Shown piece after piece: positions 6,024-16,500 of a stretch of 64,000 bases of DNA. This stretch comes from Prevotella sp. (GTDB taxonomy: Bacteria > Bacteroidota > Bacteroidia > Bacteroidales > Bacteroidaceae). Positions within the stretch are counted from its first letter, which is position 1, and each line of letters begins with the position of its first letter. Below the pieces are notes generated by a model that made no database searches, was not told the origin of the DNA, and saw only the letters and a list, made by a program, of their open reading frames with translations. The stretch lies in NCBI GenBank assembly GCA_017538105.1, contig JAFYJN010000094.1, positions 1 through 64,000 on the forward strand, in the 5' to 3' direction. The position numbers and the translations under genes were made by a program.

Positions 6024-8846
6024 ATGAAAAAAATAATCTTACTTTTCGTATTATTATGCACACTTTCCCTTCACTCCCAAACCGATGACCAAATAGTGGA
6101 ATGGGTACAAAAGGGACAGTCTGCTGAAGAACAACAACATTACCAAGATGCCATACACTACTTTGAATTGGCGAGAAATGGCTTGGCCACACGTTTTGGC
6201 CGTGGCAACGATACCTATATTAAGATTGTCGACAAACTCTCCACTTATTACGCCCAACAGGGCAACTATATCAAGGCGGCGGAAAGGAAGACGGAAATTG
6301 TCAATTTCATCCGTAACGACCAAGGTACCAATAATATCTCGTATGCCACCCAACTTGGCTTTCTGGCCAATTATCAGTCACAGGCTGGTGATAACGACAA
6401 GGCGATAGAGTTGGGCGGACAGGCCGTGGACATCGTTCGTGATATTATCGGCACGGACAACATCACCTATGCCACTTTGGTAAGCAATATGGCGGTATAC
6501 AATGACAGAATCAATAACTTCGCCAAAGCTCTCGAACTGGAAGGTGAGGCTATGAGAATCAAACGGAGGCTGGTGGGGAAGAACCATACTGACTATGCGC
6601 TGTCGCTCAATAATATGGCTCTTTACAACGCCCATCTTGGTAACTATAAGAAAGCTTTGGACCTAGGGATGAGGGCTTTGGAGATTTTTAGGAACGCCCA
6701 TGGTGAAAACCATTTTGATTGCGCTACAACATATGACAATATTTCCACTTTTCTTTTCCATTATGGACAACTTGACAAAGCTATCGCATCGGGGACTAAA
6801 GCGGCAGATATATATAGAAATGTGGTCGGTGAACACCATCCAGACTATGCTGCGTCACTGAACAACTTGGCAACCTATTATGCCGCTACTGGTGACTATC
6901 AGAAAGCGATTGAACTGGGAGCCAAGACAGTGGAGATACAGATGGAAACGCTGGGGGTGAAACACCCTGCTGTGGCTTCTTCGCTCGACAACTTCGCGGG
7001 CTATTATGCTGACCTTGGTAACTGCGCCAAGGCCATGGAGATGGGCGACTTGGCCATGTCGGTATATAAAGAGATCTATGGCGAACAGCATCCTGACTAT
7101 GCATTGTCATTGGCTAATCTCGCCAGTTATGCTGCTCAGAGTGGAGACTATACCAAAGCACTTCAATATGTCAGCCAAAGCGTAGCTATACTACAAGATA
7201 ATACGTTGCGACAGTTTGCCTGTCTGCCCGCTGCTAGACGAACGGATTTCTGGACCAAAAATGCCCACCTCTTTACCAATGTCTATCCTTCGTTCGCATT
7301 CTTGGCAAAGGTGCAAACGGCTGCTGACCTCTACAATAAGTCGGCTTTGTTCGCCAAGGGACTGCTCTTGTCCACAGAGCTTGAGGTGAGAAGGCTCATC
7401 CAAGAGAGTGGAGATGCTGAAGCCCTGCAAATGTTGGATGCGTTGCAGAACGGCCGTCGTCAACTGCAAACGTTGAACACAACGCCCATAGACCAGCGTT
7501 ACGCCAATGCCGATTCGTTGGCAAGGGTAATCAATCGTCAGGAGCGTCTTTTAATAAAACGTTCACAGGCATTCGGCGATTTCACCAATCGTCTGCGCAC
7601 CACATGGCAAGATATACAACAGGTGTTGAAAGATGATGAGGTGGCCATCGAATTTCTTGCTTTTGACCTTTGGAACAGTGACAAAAAAATGCTTGCAGCA
7701 CTTACTCTGCGCAAAGACGACGAGGAACCGAAATTTATCCCACTTTTCGAACAACAACAATTACAGTCCGTAAGCGACACCCAATATTATAATTGTCCTG
7801 AACTTACCACATTGGTGTGGCAACCTTTGCAAAATGAGCTGAAAGATATTCGCCGCATCTATTTCTCTCCAGCAGGTGTACTCCATAACATTGGCATAGA
7901 ATATGCACCGGGCATGGAGCGGTTTGATATGTTTCGTCTGTCAACTACGCGCGAAATTATTGACATGAAAACGCCAGCAGCCCAATCCAGGAAGGTGGGG
8001 AAGGACGAAGTGTTGGCCTCTTTGTTTGGGGGTATCGACTATGGAACAACGAGAGTAACGTCCATATCCGCGCCTTACCCTGGGACTGATGCCGCTGAAG
8101 CACAAGAACTCAGCGAGTCGCTCCATCGCGCATTTGTCGACAGCCTCCCAATGCGTGGTTTCTCCGCCAAATACCTCCCATCTTCCCTTACTGAGGTGGA
8201 GACCATACAGGCGTCATTCGACAAGAAACACCATGTGTCCAACATCCATACAGGTGCTAAAGCCACAGAAAGCTCTGTAAAATCCATTTCCACTCATGCA
8301 CCCCATATACTGCATATCGCCACCCATGGCTTTTACTTTACTGAACAACAGGTTGGTAAGCTTAGCAAGTTGAGGTTCGTGAGTACGGGCTATGGACTAA
8401 CGGCTGCCGAGATTGAGGACAAGGCTCTCACACGCAGTGGTTTGCTCTTCGCTGGAGCCAACAACACGCTAAAAGGGCAGGCCATGCCTATGGGAGCTGA
8501 TGACGGCATTCTCACTGCGCAAGAGATATCACGTCTCGATTTACGTGGTCTTGACCTCGTGGTGCTCTCTGCTTGCAAGACGGGTAATGGCGATATTAAC
8601 CAAGGTGAAGGGGTGTTTGGCCTTCAACGAGGCTTCAAGAAGGCGGGTGCTCAGTCGCTCATCATGAGTCTATGGGAGGTTGCTGATGAAGCCACACAGA
8701 TACTTATGACCTCGTTCTACGACAACATCCTTCTAGGCCAGCCGAAGCGCGTGGCGTTCCACAATGCCCAACAACACCTTCGTGCGGTGAACAATGGTCT
8801 GTACGACCATCCCCAATTTTGGGCGGCGTTTATATTGTTAGATTGA
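6024..8846 (+). CDS. Exported TPR-repeat protein with C-terminal CHAT (caspase-like) protease domain
   Basis: 940 residues. A cleavable signal peptide (MKKIILLFVLLCTLSLHSQ) without a lipobox predicts export. Residues about 25-390 hold eight or so kinesin-light-chain-type TPRs with a 42-residue period, each close to NNLATYYAATGDYQKAIELG followed by H-P/D-Y-A. A helical linker (390-560) leads to the CHAT domain (about 620-940). Both catalytic residues are visible: His768 in HIATHGFY and Cys851 in VVLSACKTGNG. The end, GVFGLQRGFKKAGAQSLIMSLWEV, is also typical. CHAT proteases are caspase/separase relatives activated by partner binding to their repeats. Known defence members are cytoplasmic, while this one appears periplasmic or secreted. 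No obvious substrate gene is adjacent apart from the SUMF1-fold lipoprotein upstream. Confidence 0.9.
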   Translation: MKKIILLFVLLCTLSLHSQTDDQIVEWVQKGQSAEEQQHYQDAIHYFELARNGLATRFGRGNDTYIKIVDKLSTYYAQQGNYIKAAERKTEIVNFIRNDQGTNNISYATQLGFLANYQSQAGDNDKAIELGGQAVDIVRDIIGTDNITYATLVSNMAVYNDRINNFAKALELEGEAMRIKRRLVGKNHTDYALSLNNMALYNAHLGNYKKALDLGMRALEIFRNAHGENHFDCATTYDNISTFLFHYGQLDKAIASGTKAADIYRNVVGEHHPDYAASLNNLATYYAATGDYQKAIELGAKTVEIQMETLGVKHPAVASSLDNFAGYYADLGNCAKAMEMGDLAMSVYKEIYGEQHPDYALSLANLASYAAQSGDYTKALQYVSQSVAILQDNTLRQFACLPAARRTDFWTKNAHLFTNVYPSFAFLAKVQTAADLYNKSALFAKGLLLSTELEVRRLIQESGDAEALQMLDALQNGRRQLQTLNTTPIDQRYANADSLARVINRQERLLIKRSQAFGDFTNRLRTTWQDIQQVLKDDEVAIEFLAFDLWNSDKKMLAALTLRKDDEEPKFIPLFEQQQLQSVSDTQYYNCPELTTLVWQPLQNELKDIRRIYFSPAGVLHNIGIEYAPGMERFDMFRLSTTREIIDMKTPAAQSRKVGKDEVLASLFGGIDYGTTRVTSISAPYPGTDAAEAQELSESLHRAFVDSLPMRGFSAKYLPSSLTEVETIQASFDKKHHVSNIHTGAKATESSVKSISTHAPHILHIATHGFYFTEQQVGKLSKLRFVSTGYGLTAAEIEDKALTRSGLLFAGANNTLKGQAMPMGADDGILTAQEISRLDLRGLDLVVLSACKTGNGDINQGEGVFGLQRGFKKAGAQSLIMSLWEVADEATQILMTSFYDNILLGQPKRVAFHNAQQHLRAVNNGLYDHPQFWAAFILLD

Positions 8847-8909
8847 ATCGTAAATGTACGAACTAATAATCAGTTGCTGACAGTCAATCTCAATCATCAA
8901 ACCAAGATA

Positions 8910-11285
8910 ATGCTTAGTCAACTAAATGATAGTCAACGGGCAGCCGTCGAATACCTTGATGGCCCATCGCTCGTTATCGCAGGTGCTGGGTCGGGAAAGA
9001 CACGCGTGCTGACCTATAAAATAGCTCACCTGCTCCAACAAGGATACAAACCTTGGAGTATCCTCGCACTCACATTCACTAACAAGGCGGCCCGTGAGAT
9101 GAAGAATAGGGTTGGGCAACTTGTGGGCGACGAGAACGCAAGATATCTGCAGATGGGCACCTTCCATTCAGTTTTCCTACGCATACTCCGTTATGAATGT
9201 CAACACATAGGCTTCGCACCCGGATTCTCCATATATGACGAGGCGGACTCGCGTTCGCTTGTCAAGTCCATTGTCAAGGAGATGAAACTCGATGATAAAA
9301 TATATAAACCCGCGAGCGTGCTTAATAATATCTCATTGGCCAAAAATCATCTCATCGATGAAATGGCCTACTCTCAGCATGCCTCGTTGATGGAACGCGA
9401 CAAAAGTATGCGTATGCCCCAGACACATGCCATATTCACGACGTATACAGCAAGGTGCAGACAAGCCAATGCCATGGATTTCGATGACTTATTGTTGCTC
9501 ACCTTCAAACTCTTCCGCGACCATGAGGATATTCGCAAGCGTTATGCTGATCGTTTCCAATTTGTGTTGGTAGATGAATACCAAGACACCAACTATGCGC
9601 AACAAGCCATCGTATGGCAACTTACCAAGGAAAACCAGCGACTTTGTGTGGTTGGCGACGATGCGCAGAGCATCTACGCATTCAGGGGTGCCAACCTCGA
9701 CAATATGCTTGACTTTCAAAAACATTACCCCGAATGCCGATTGTTCAAACTGGAACGCAACTATCGTTCAACACAGCGCACCGTGCAAGCCGCCAACAGT
9801 CTGATACGCCATAACCAACGGCAGATAAAAAAAGATGTGTACAGCAAGAACGATATGGGCAGCAACATCACATACCATGAATGCGTGAGCGATGATGAGG
9901 AAGCCTTGCTCGTTTGTCGTGACCTCAAGGCCATCATGCGGAAGGAGAATGCTGGATATGACGATTTCGCAGTACTCTACCGGACACATACCCAAAGCCG
10001 TAAATTTGAAGAGCAAATGCGTAAACTCAACATACCTTATCGAATCTATGGCGGATTGAGCTTTTATCAACGTAAAGAAATAAAAGATGTGATAGCGTAT
10101 ATGCGTCTGGTGGCAAATCCTGATGACGAGGAAGCTTTTCGGCGCATCATCAATTATCCGGCTCGTGGTATTGGAAATACGACACTCGACAAAATCATAC
10201 ATCAAGCTCAATTACAAGGAGTCAGTCTTTGGTATATTGCAGATAATGCTGAACGGTTCTTGCAGAATGCAAACAAGGGAACACTTCAGAAAATTGCCCA
10301 TTTTTGTAACTTGATAAAAGGTTTTACACAGACTGCGCAGTGTGAAACAGTTTTAGAGGTGGGTAAACAGATATTGAACCTTTCTGGCATATCAAAAGAG
10401 ATAATGGGTGACAGTACTGTCGAGGGGATGGCTCGACAAGAAAACCTTCAGGAACTGCTCAATTCGATGAGCGAGTTTGTTGACAATCGTGTAGAAGAGG
10501 GGATGGGCGACGAGGTTCGCTTAACCGATTTTTTGCAAGAGGTGGCTCTTCTCACTGACCTTGACAGCGACGATGATGAACAGACAAAAGTATCTCTCAT
10601 GACTGTCCACAGTGCTAAAGGACTGGAGTTCCCCTATGTATTCGTGGTAGGATTGGATGAGAATATTTTCCCTGGTCAGATGGCGATGGAGAGTACCCGC
10701 GAGATGGAAGAGGAACGGCGCCTGCTTTATGTGGCCATCACCAGGGCAGAACGCAAGTGTATCCTTACCAGTGCTAAGAACCGTTATCGTTATGGCAAGG
10801 CTGAGTTTTTCGTTCCTAGCAGATTCCTTCGCGATATCGATGGTGATCTCATCGACAAAGTGGTGGAAGGACTGCCTGTGAAACGGAAAGACTATTCTGT
10901 TACACGCAAGGCATATCTGGCTGACTTACGTCATGATGCTGCAGAGCCATGGAGTTCTGATAACCACCCCAATACCAACCGATATTCGCGATGGCAAAAC
11001 GCTAACCCCGTGGCCAACCAATTCCGTGCCGACCCAAGACCCAAACTGACGACCCCACCACCAGGTTTTGTCAAGGTGACAAGCATTGCTGCGGACAATA
11101 GGTCCACGAGCCAAACTAATGTGGAAGTTCAAGAAGGCAACATCATCGAGCATTCTCGATTTGGTAAGGGTAGGGTGCTACGCTTAGAAGGAGTTGGCGA
11201 TAATGCCAAGATAACTGTCGATTTCGATCATATTGGCACCAAACAACTTCTTATTAAATTCGCTCGTTTCAAAATTATTAGCTAA
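8910..11285 (+). CDS. ATP-dependent 3'-5' DNA helicase, UvrD/PcrA/Rep family
   Basis: 791 residues from the ATG at 8910, where MLSQLNDSQRAAVEY is the family's usual beginning. SF1A motifs appear in order: Q-motif LNDSQRAAV, Walker A AGAGSGKTRVLTYK, Ia LTFTNKAAREMKNR, Walker B VLVDEYQDTN, III VVGDDAQSIYAFRGA, IV LERNYRSTQ, V VSLMTVHSAKGLEF and VI EEERRLLYVAITRAE. The C-terminus (about 730-791) ends in a Tudor-like segment (IEHSRFGKGRVLRLEG) that in PcrA contacts RNA polymerase or UvrB. It acts in nucleotide-excision repair and in clearing replication forks. It starts 63 bp after the CHAT gene and may be cotranscribed. Confidence 0.95.
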   Translation: MLSQLNDSQRAAVEYLDGPSLVIAGAGSGKTRVLTYKIAHLLQQGYKPWSILALTFTNKAAREMKNRVGQLVGDENARYLQMGTFHSVFLRILRYECQHIGFAPGFSIYDEADSRSLVKSIVKEMKLDDKIYKPASVLNNISLAKNHLIDEMAYSQHASLMERDKSMRMPQTHAIFTTYTARCRQANAMDFDDLLLLTFKLFRDHEDIRKRYADRFQFVLVDEYQDTNYAQQAIVWQLTKENQRLCVVGDDAQSIYAFRGANLDNMLDFQKHYPECRLFKLERNYRSTQRTVQAANSLIRHNQRQIKKDVYSKNDMGSNITYHECVSDDEEALLVCRDLKAIMRKENAGYDDFAVLYRTHTQSRKFEEQMRKLNIPYRIYGGLSFYQRKEIKDVIAYMRLVANPDDEEAFRRIINYPARGIGNTTLDKIIHQAQLQGVSLWYIADNAERFLQNANKGTLQKIAHFCNLIKGFTQTAQCETVLEVGKQILNLSGISKEIMGDSTVEGMARQENLQELLNSMSEFVDNRVEEGMGDEVRLTDFLQEVALLTDLDSDDDEQTKVSLMTVHSAKGLEFPYVFVVGLDENIFPGQMAMESTREMEEERRLLYVAITRAERKCILTSAKNRYRYGKAEFFVPSRFLRDIDGDLIDKVVEGLPVKRKDYSVTRKAYLADLRHDAAEPWSSDNHPNTNRYSRWQNANPVANQFRADPRPKLTTPPPGFVKVTSIAADNRSTSQTNVEVQEGNIIEHSRFGKGRVLRLEGVGDNAKITVDFDHIGTKQLLIKFARFKIIS

Positions 11286-11290
11286 ATCAC

Positions 11291-11320
11291 TTGCATATTA
11301 AAAAAATTTATATATCTTTG
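11291..11320 (+). promoter_or_regulatory. Promoter of the outer-membrane barrel-serB unit
   Basis: TTG at 11291-11293 and TATCTTTG at 11313-11320, 19 bp apart. The predicted leader is about 24 nt to the ATG at 11351. Confidence 0.75.
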
Positions 11321-11350
11321 CGGCATAATTTACATAAATTAAACAAAATT

Positions 11351-12058
11351 ATGAAAAAGATATTTAATTTTTTATTTGCGTTGATGGCTTTGGTCCTGGC
11401 GCAGGAGGTACAAGCCGCTGTATCTTCTGAGGGTGAGAATACCATATCCTACAGTATTGATAATGAAACATATGTGCAGGCTGGAGGGGAAGGTCCGTCG
11501 GTAAAGTTTAGGTTTCGTGTTGAGGCTGGGGTTGCGTTTTCCGCATTAGGATTAACCACAGACCCCAATGACCCGGCTATTACCAAGGAGAAAACGATTA
11601 ATTTTTCCACTTTGGAACCCTCATTTGGTCTTGGCGCAGAGATGGAGTTGTTGCGCAATCCTGACATCTCATTCATGGGTATGCTCAACTTTGGTTACCA
11701 GTCTTACTCCAAAGACAACCAAGAAGTGAAATACGGACAACTGCAAGTGCGCCTCGGAACGACATACATCTTTGACAGGGCGAAGAAATATTCTCCTTTC
11801 GTATATGGCGGTGTTAATGGCAATTATCTCGTTGGGTTCGATTCAAAGAACATAGGAGCAGAATATTGGATTGGAAAACCCTCTTTCGATAAAAAAAGCT
11901 CCGACATGCTTGGGTTCGGACTGTTTTTAGGCGGTGGAGAAAATATGGATCTTGATGGCCATGATTTGCGCCTCTCTCTTGAATATGGTTTCAACGCCAT
12001 ACCGCCTTTGGAAATACAAGTTCACTCCATCGGATTGAAAGCTGCATATGTGTTCTGA
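11351..12058 (+). CDS. Small outer-membrane beta-barrel protein
   Basis: 235 residues starting MKKIFNFLFALMALVLAQEV, with the signal peptide ending VQAA. An in-frame ATG at 11291 is rejected because it lies upstream of the promoter -7 box. The mature part alternates amphipathic strands with Gly/aromatic pairs (FRFRVEAGVAFSALG, SFMGMLNFGYQSYS, QLQVRLGTTYIFDRAKKYSPFVYGG). It ends in a typical barrel C-terminus, LKAAYVF with terminal Phe, which is the BAM recognition signal. An eight-strand OmpW/OmpX-like barrel is likely. Function unknown. serB follows after 18 bp, probably in the same transcript. Confidence 0.82.
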   Translation: MKKIFNFLFALMALVLAQEVQAAVSSEGENTISYSIDNETYVQAGGEGPSVKFRFRVEAGVAFSALGLTTDPNDPAITKEKTINFSTLEPSFGLGAEMELLRNPDISFMGMLNFGYQSYSKDNQEVKYGQLQVRLGTTYIFDRAKKYSPFVYGGVNGNYLVGFDSKNIGAEYWIGKPSFDKKSSDMLGFGLFLGGGENMDLDGHDLRLSLEYGFNAIPPLEIQVHSIGLKAAYVF

Positions 12059-12076
12059 ATAGGAAATTGAAGACAG

Positions 12077-13300
12077 ATGCCCAATAAAGAAGAACAAATC
12101 CTCGTAAGAATAACAGGTCAGGACCGTCCGGGACTGACAGCATCGGTAATGACCATTCTGGCCAAGTACGATGCCAAAATACTTGACATTGGTCAGGCTG
12201 ACATTCACAGCACACTCACACTGGGCATCCTTATTCGCATTGAAGAGGTGCACTCTGGTCAGGTGATGAAGGAACTGCTCTTCAAAGCAACAGAATTGGG
12301 CGTTAATATTTATTTTTCACCCATTACCGATGAGGAATATGAGCAGTGGGTAGGGCAACAGGGTAAGAACCGTTATATTCTGACTATCATAGGGCGTAGT
12401 TTGTCGGCACGTCAAATCGAGGCGGCATCTATGGTCATTGCTTCTCAAGGACTGAATATCGATTCCATCCTACGACTTACGGGCCGTCCCAGCCTTCTCC
12501 ACCCAGAACGTAATGTGAGAGCTTGCATTGAATTCTCACTCCGAGGCACCCCTGTTGATCGTTCTGCATTGCAGGCCCAGTTAATGCATCTTGGTTCGGA
12601 AATGGAGTTTGACTTTTCTTTTCAACGTGACGACATGTTCCGGCGCATGCGCCGTCTGATATGCTTCGATATGGATTCTACGCTTATTCAGACTGAATGC
12701 ATCGATGAGCTGGCCATGCGTGCAGGCGTAGGCGATGAGGTGAAAGCCATCACGGAGAGTGCCATGCGTGGAGAAATAGACTTCAAGGAAAGCTTTAGCC
12801 AGCGAGTGGCACTCCTCAAAGGGTTGGATGTTAGCGTGATGCAGGATATTGCCGACCATTTACCCGTTACTGAAGGTGTCGACCGATTGATGACTGTTCT
12901 CAAAAGGTGTGGTTATAAAATAGCCATTTTAAGTGGTGGTTTCACATTCTTTGGAGAACAGTTGCAGCGGCGTTATGGCATAGATTATATGTACGCCAAC
13001 GAGTTGGAGGTTGGCGAAGACGGCAAACTGACAGGGCATTATGTAGGTGAGATTGTCGATGGCCATCGTAAGGCGGAATTGCTCAAACTCATTGCCCAGG
13101 TGGAAAAGGTGAATCTTGCACAGACCATAGCGGTAGGTGATGGAGCCAATGATCTGCCTATGATATCTCAGGCTGGACTTGGTATCGCTTTCCATGCCAA
13201 GCCACGTGTTGTTGCAACGGCAAAACAGTCCATCAACACCATTGGTCTCGATGGCGTTCTCTATTTCCTAGGCTTCAAAGATAGTTACATTGATAGTTAG
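12077..13300 (+). CDS. serB: Phosphoserine phosphatase with N-terminal ACT domains
   Basis: 407 residues. It performs the last step of serine synthesis, hydrolysing O-phosphoserine in the cytoplasm. Residues about 1-180 hold two ACT-type domains (LVRITGQDRPGLTASVMTIL; YILTIIGRSLSARQIEAAS) that probably sense an amino acid. The HAD phosphatase domain follows with motif I FDMDSTLIQTECIDELA, cap region VKAITESAMRGEIDF, motif II ILSGGFTFF, and motifs III/IV VGDGANDLPMISQAGLGIAFHAK. The long two-ACT architecture matches many Bacteroidota and mycobacterial SerB enzymes. A strong terminator follows. Confidence 0.95.
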   Translation: MPNKEEQILVRITGQDRPGLTASVMTILAKYDAKILDIGQADIHSTLTLGILIRIEEVHSGQVMKELLFKATELGVNIYFSPITDEEYEQWVGQQGKNRYILTIIGRSLSARQIEAASMVIASQGLNIDSILRLTGRPSLLHPERNVRACIEFSLRGTPVDRSALQAQLMHLGSEMEFDFSFQRDDMFRRMRRLICFDMDSTLIQTECIDELAMRAGVGDEVKAITESAMRGEIDFKESFSQRVALLKGLDVSVMQDIADHLPVTEGVDRLMTVLKRCGYKIAILSGGFTFFGEQLQRRYGIDYMYANELEVGEDGKLTGHYVGEIVDGHRKAELLKLIAQVEKVNLAQTIAVGDGANDLPMISQAGLGIAFHAKPRVVATAKQSINTIGLDGVLYFLGFKDSYIDS

Positions 13301-13329
13301 GAATTTGGGTTAGAGTATGTAGTTTTGGA

Positions 13330-13368
13330 GAATTAGCCAAATGCCATGGACTGGTATTTGGCTAATTC
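13330..13368 (+). terminator. Terminator of serB
   Basis: A 17-bp stem (GAATTAGCCAAATGCCA with TGGTATTTGGCTAATTC, one G-U pair), a 5-nt loop and a following T/A-rich tail, 30 bp after the serB stop. Confidence 0.85.
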
Positions 13369-13444
13369 TTATTAATTAGTGATTTTTTTGTTCAAGGAAA
13401 GGTGTTTTTTTAAGATTATCAATGTAATTGTCGGATTTTTTATC

Positions 13445-13452
13445 TAACTTTG
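13445..13452 (+). promoter_or_regulatory. -7 box of the ileS operon
   Basis: TAACTTTG, a TAnnTTTG match 51 bp upstream of the ileS ATG. A TTG at 13428-13430 is only 14 bp away, closer than usual. Confidence 0.55.
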
Positions 13453-13502
13453 CACCTTAATTGAAACAGATACAAATAATCAACAAAATTTCAACGAAAG
13501 AA

Positions 13503-16500
13503 ATGGCTAAGAAATTTGCCGAATACGGTGGTTTGAACCTGACTGCCATCAATGAAGAAATCCTTAACGAGTGGAACGAACATAATATCTTCTGGCGCTC
13601 GATTACAGAACGTGAGGGGTGTCCGCAGTTTGTGTTTTACGAAGGCCCTCCATCTGCCAACGGACACCCTGGCATCCATCATGTGTTGGCACGCAGTATC
13701 AAAGACACATTCAATCGCTATAAGACGATGCGTGGTTTTCAGGTACATCGTAAAGCAGGTTGGGACACTCATGGACTGCCCGTCGAACTGAGCGTTGAGA
13801 AAGAATTGGGCATAACTAAAGCCGATATCGACAACAAAAAGTCGGAGAAATATATCTCTGTGGGGGAATACAACAGACGATGCCGCGAAAACGTGATGAA
13901 ATACACGGCAGAATGGCGTGAGCTCACTGAGAAGATGGGCTATTTTGTCGATCTTGATCACCCCTATATTACTTACGACAACAAATACATTGAGACGCTG
14001 TGGTGGCTCCTTAAACAGCTGTACGACAAAGGACTATTGTATAAGGGTTATACCATACAGCCTTATTCTCCTGCGGCAGGTACAGGCCTTTCCAGCCATG
14101 AACTGAACCAGCCGGGTTGTTACCGAGATGTGAAGGACACCACGGCAACGGCACTTTTTCAGGCACTTGACCCGAAAGAGGAATGGACGAAATGGGGCAA
14201 ACCATATTTTGCGGCCTGGACGACAACACCGTGGACGCTGCCTTCGAATACCGCACTCTGCGTAGGTCCGAAAATAGAATATGTGGCCATCCAGACATAC
14301 AACCCCTACAACGATGCGCCCATCACCCTAGTCATGGCGAAGGAACTGGTGAATGCCTACTTTAAGCCGGAAGGTGCCGAGAAACCTCTTGAAGAATACA
14401 AACACGGCGACAAGGTTGTGCCCTACCGAATCGTAGGTGATTATATGGGCACAGACCTCGTTGGGCTTCATTACCGTCAACTCATGCCGTGGGTGAAACC
14501 ATGTCAGAAAGTGGATGCCCATGCTCCAGAGTATGTAACGGCGTATGCCAAAGCACATCCAGACAAGGTCTTTACAAGTGAAAACGGCAAAGAACAGTTC
14601 GTGGAAATGGCAGATTGTGCTTTCCGTGTTATCCCTGGTGATTATGTCACTACCGAGGATGGTACGGGTATCGTGCATATTGCGCCTACATTTGGTGCGG
14701 ACGATGCCAAGGTGGCCAAAGATTCCGCTATCCCTGCTCTCTTCCTCATCAATAAAAAAGCCGAAACACGTCCGATGGTAGATTTACAAGGTAAATACTA
14801 TGTCTTAGAAGAGCTGGACAATAATTTTACTGACAAATGTGTCTATCTCGACGCTTATAAGAACCATGCTGGTGATTTTGTGAAGAACGCTTATAAGCCA
14901 GAGTTTAATGTTGATGGCAAATATGATGAAAAAGCAGCGGAAAAAGCCGAAGACTTGAATATAGTGCTCTGCATGGAGATGAAGATGGAGGGTACTGCTC
15001 TGCGTATAGAAAAACATGTGCACAACTACCCCCATTGCTGGCGTACCGACAAGCCGGTGCTCTACTATCCACTTGACAGCTGGTTCATCCGTTCCACGGC
15101 GAAGAAAGAGCGTATGTTTGAGTTGAACAAGACCATCAACTGGCAACCTGAATCGACGGGTACGGGACGTTTCGGCAACTGGCTTGAGAACCTGAACGAC
15201 TGGAACCTCTCTCGCAGCCGTTTCTGGGGAACACCATTACCCATCTGGCGCAGCGAAGACGATGAAGAAATCTGTATCGGTAGCTTGGAACAATTGTATG
15301 CTGAGATAGAGAAAGCCGTCGAGGCGGGTGTTATGCAAGAAAACCCGATGCAAGTCAAGGGCTTTATTCCCGGAGACTACTCGCAGGAGAACTACAATCG
15401 TATAGACATGCACCGTCCTTATGTGGACAATATCATGTTAGTGAGCGATACGGGCAAGCCCATGCATCGTGAGAGCGACCTTATCGATGTATGGTTTGAC
15501 TCGGGTGCCATGCCATATGCACAGATACACTATCCGTTTGAGAATAGAGAGGCGGTTGACGAACGACTGGCTTTCCCTGCCGACTTCATCAATGAGGGTG
15601 TGGATCAGACACGTGGTTGGTTCTTTACGCTCCATGCCATCGCCACAATGGTGTTCGACAGCGTTGCGTTCAAGAATGTCATTTCCACGGGTCTAGTGCT
15701 CGACGCTACAGGTGAGAAGATGAGCAAACACAAAGGTAACGTGAAAGACCCCTTTGATATGATTGGACAGTACGGTGCCGACGCTGCGCGTTTCTATATG
15801 ATGACCAACTCGGAACCATGGGATAACTTGAAGTTTGACCCTAATGGGGTTGATGAGGTACGTCGCAAATTGTTTGGAACTCTTTATAACACATACAGTT
15901 TTTTTGCCCTCTATGCCAATGTTGATTGTTTCGACCCTAATGGAGAGAATTCATTTTCTCCAGATTTCGAGGTACCTGAAATTGACCGTTGGATATTATC
16001 TTCGTTGCATACGCTCATTAAGGGCGTGCGTTCCGAAATGGACAACTATGACCCGACAAGGGCGGGACGTCTTATAGACAGTTTCGTGAACGACGATTTG
16101 TCGAATTGGTACGTCCGACTGAACAGAAAACGTTTCTGGGGCAAGGAGATGAGTGACGACAAACTGTCCGCGTATATGACGTTATACACATGTCTAATGA
16201 CTGTGGCCAAACTGTTGGCTCCTTTTGCACCATTCTATTCAGACCGCTTGTATCGTGATTTGGGTGGCAAGAAAGACAGTGTACACTTGGATGCTATTCC
16301 CGAAGAGGATGAAAACCTTATCGACCCTGAATTGGAAGCCCGCATGGCAATGGCACAGGACATCACTTCGATGACTCTTGCTCTTCGCAGAAAAGTAAAT
16401 ATCAAGGTGCGTCAGCCTCTGCAGCAAATCATGATTCCAGCTGTGGATGACAAGCAGCGCCAGCATATAGAAGCTATGGCTGAACTGATAAAGAAAGAGG

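Noticed and set aside
6150-7200. Periodic 126-bp similarity blocks
   Set aside because: These are the 42-residue TPR units of the CHAT protein, a protein-level repeat.
6024-8846. Anti-phage defence system built on the CHAT protease
   Set aside because: The protein has a signal peptide, and no gasdermin, effector, Cas or nuclease partner is encoded nearby; defence function is not supported.
9768-10211. 147-codon minus-strand frame inside the UvrD/PcrA helicase gene
   Set aside because: Antisense shadow of helicase motifs; Cys/His/Ile-rich translation without a protein-like pattern.
13461-13502. TTG at 13461 as the ileS start
   Set aside because: It adds 14 non-conserved residues and begins 8 bp after the -7 box; ATG 13503 is the natural start.
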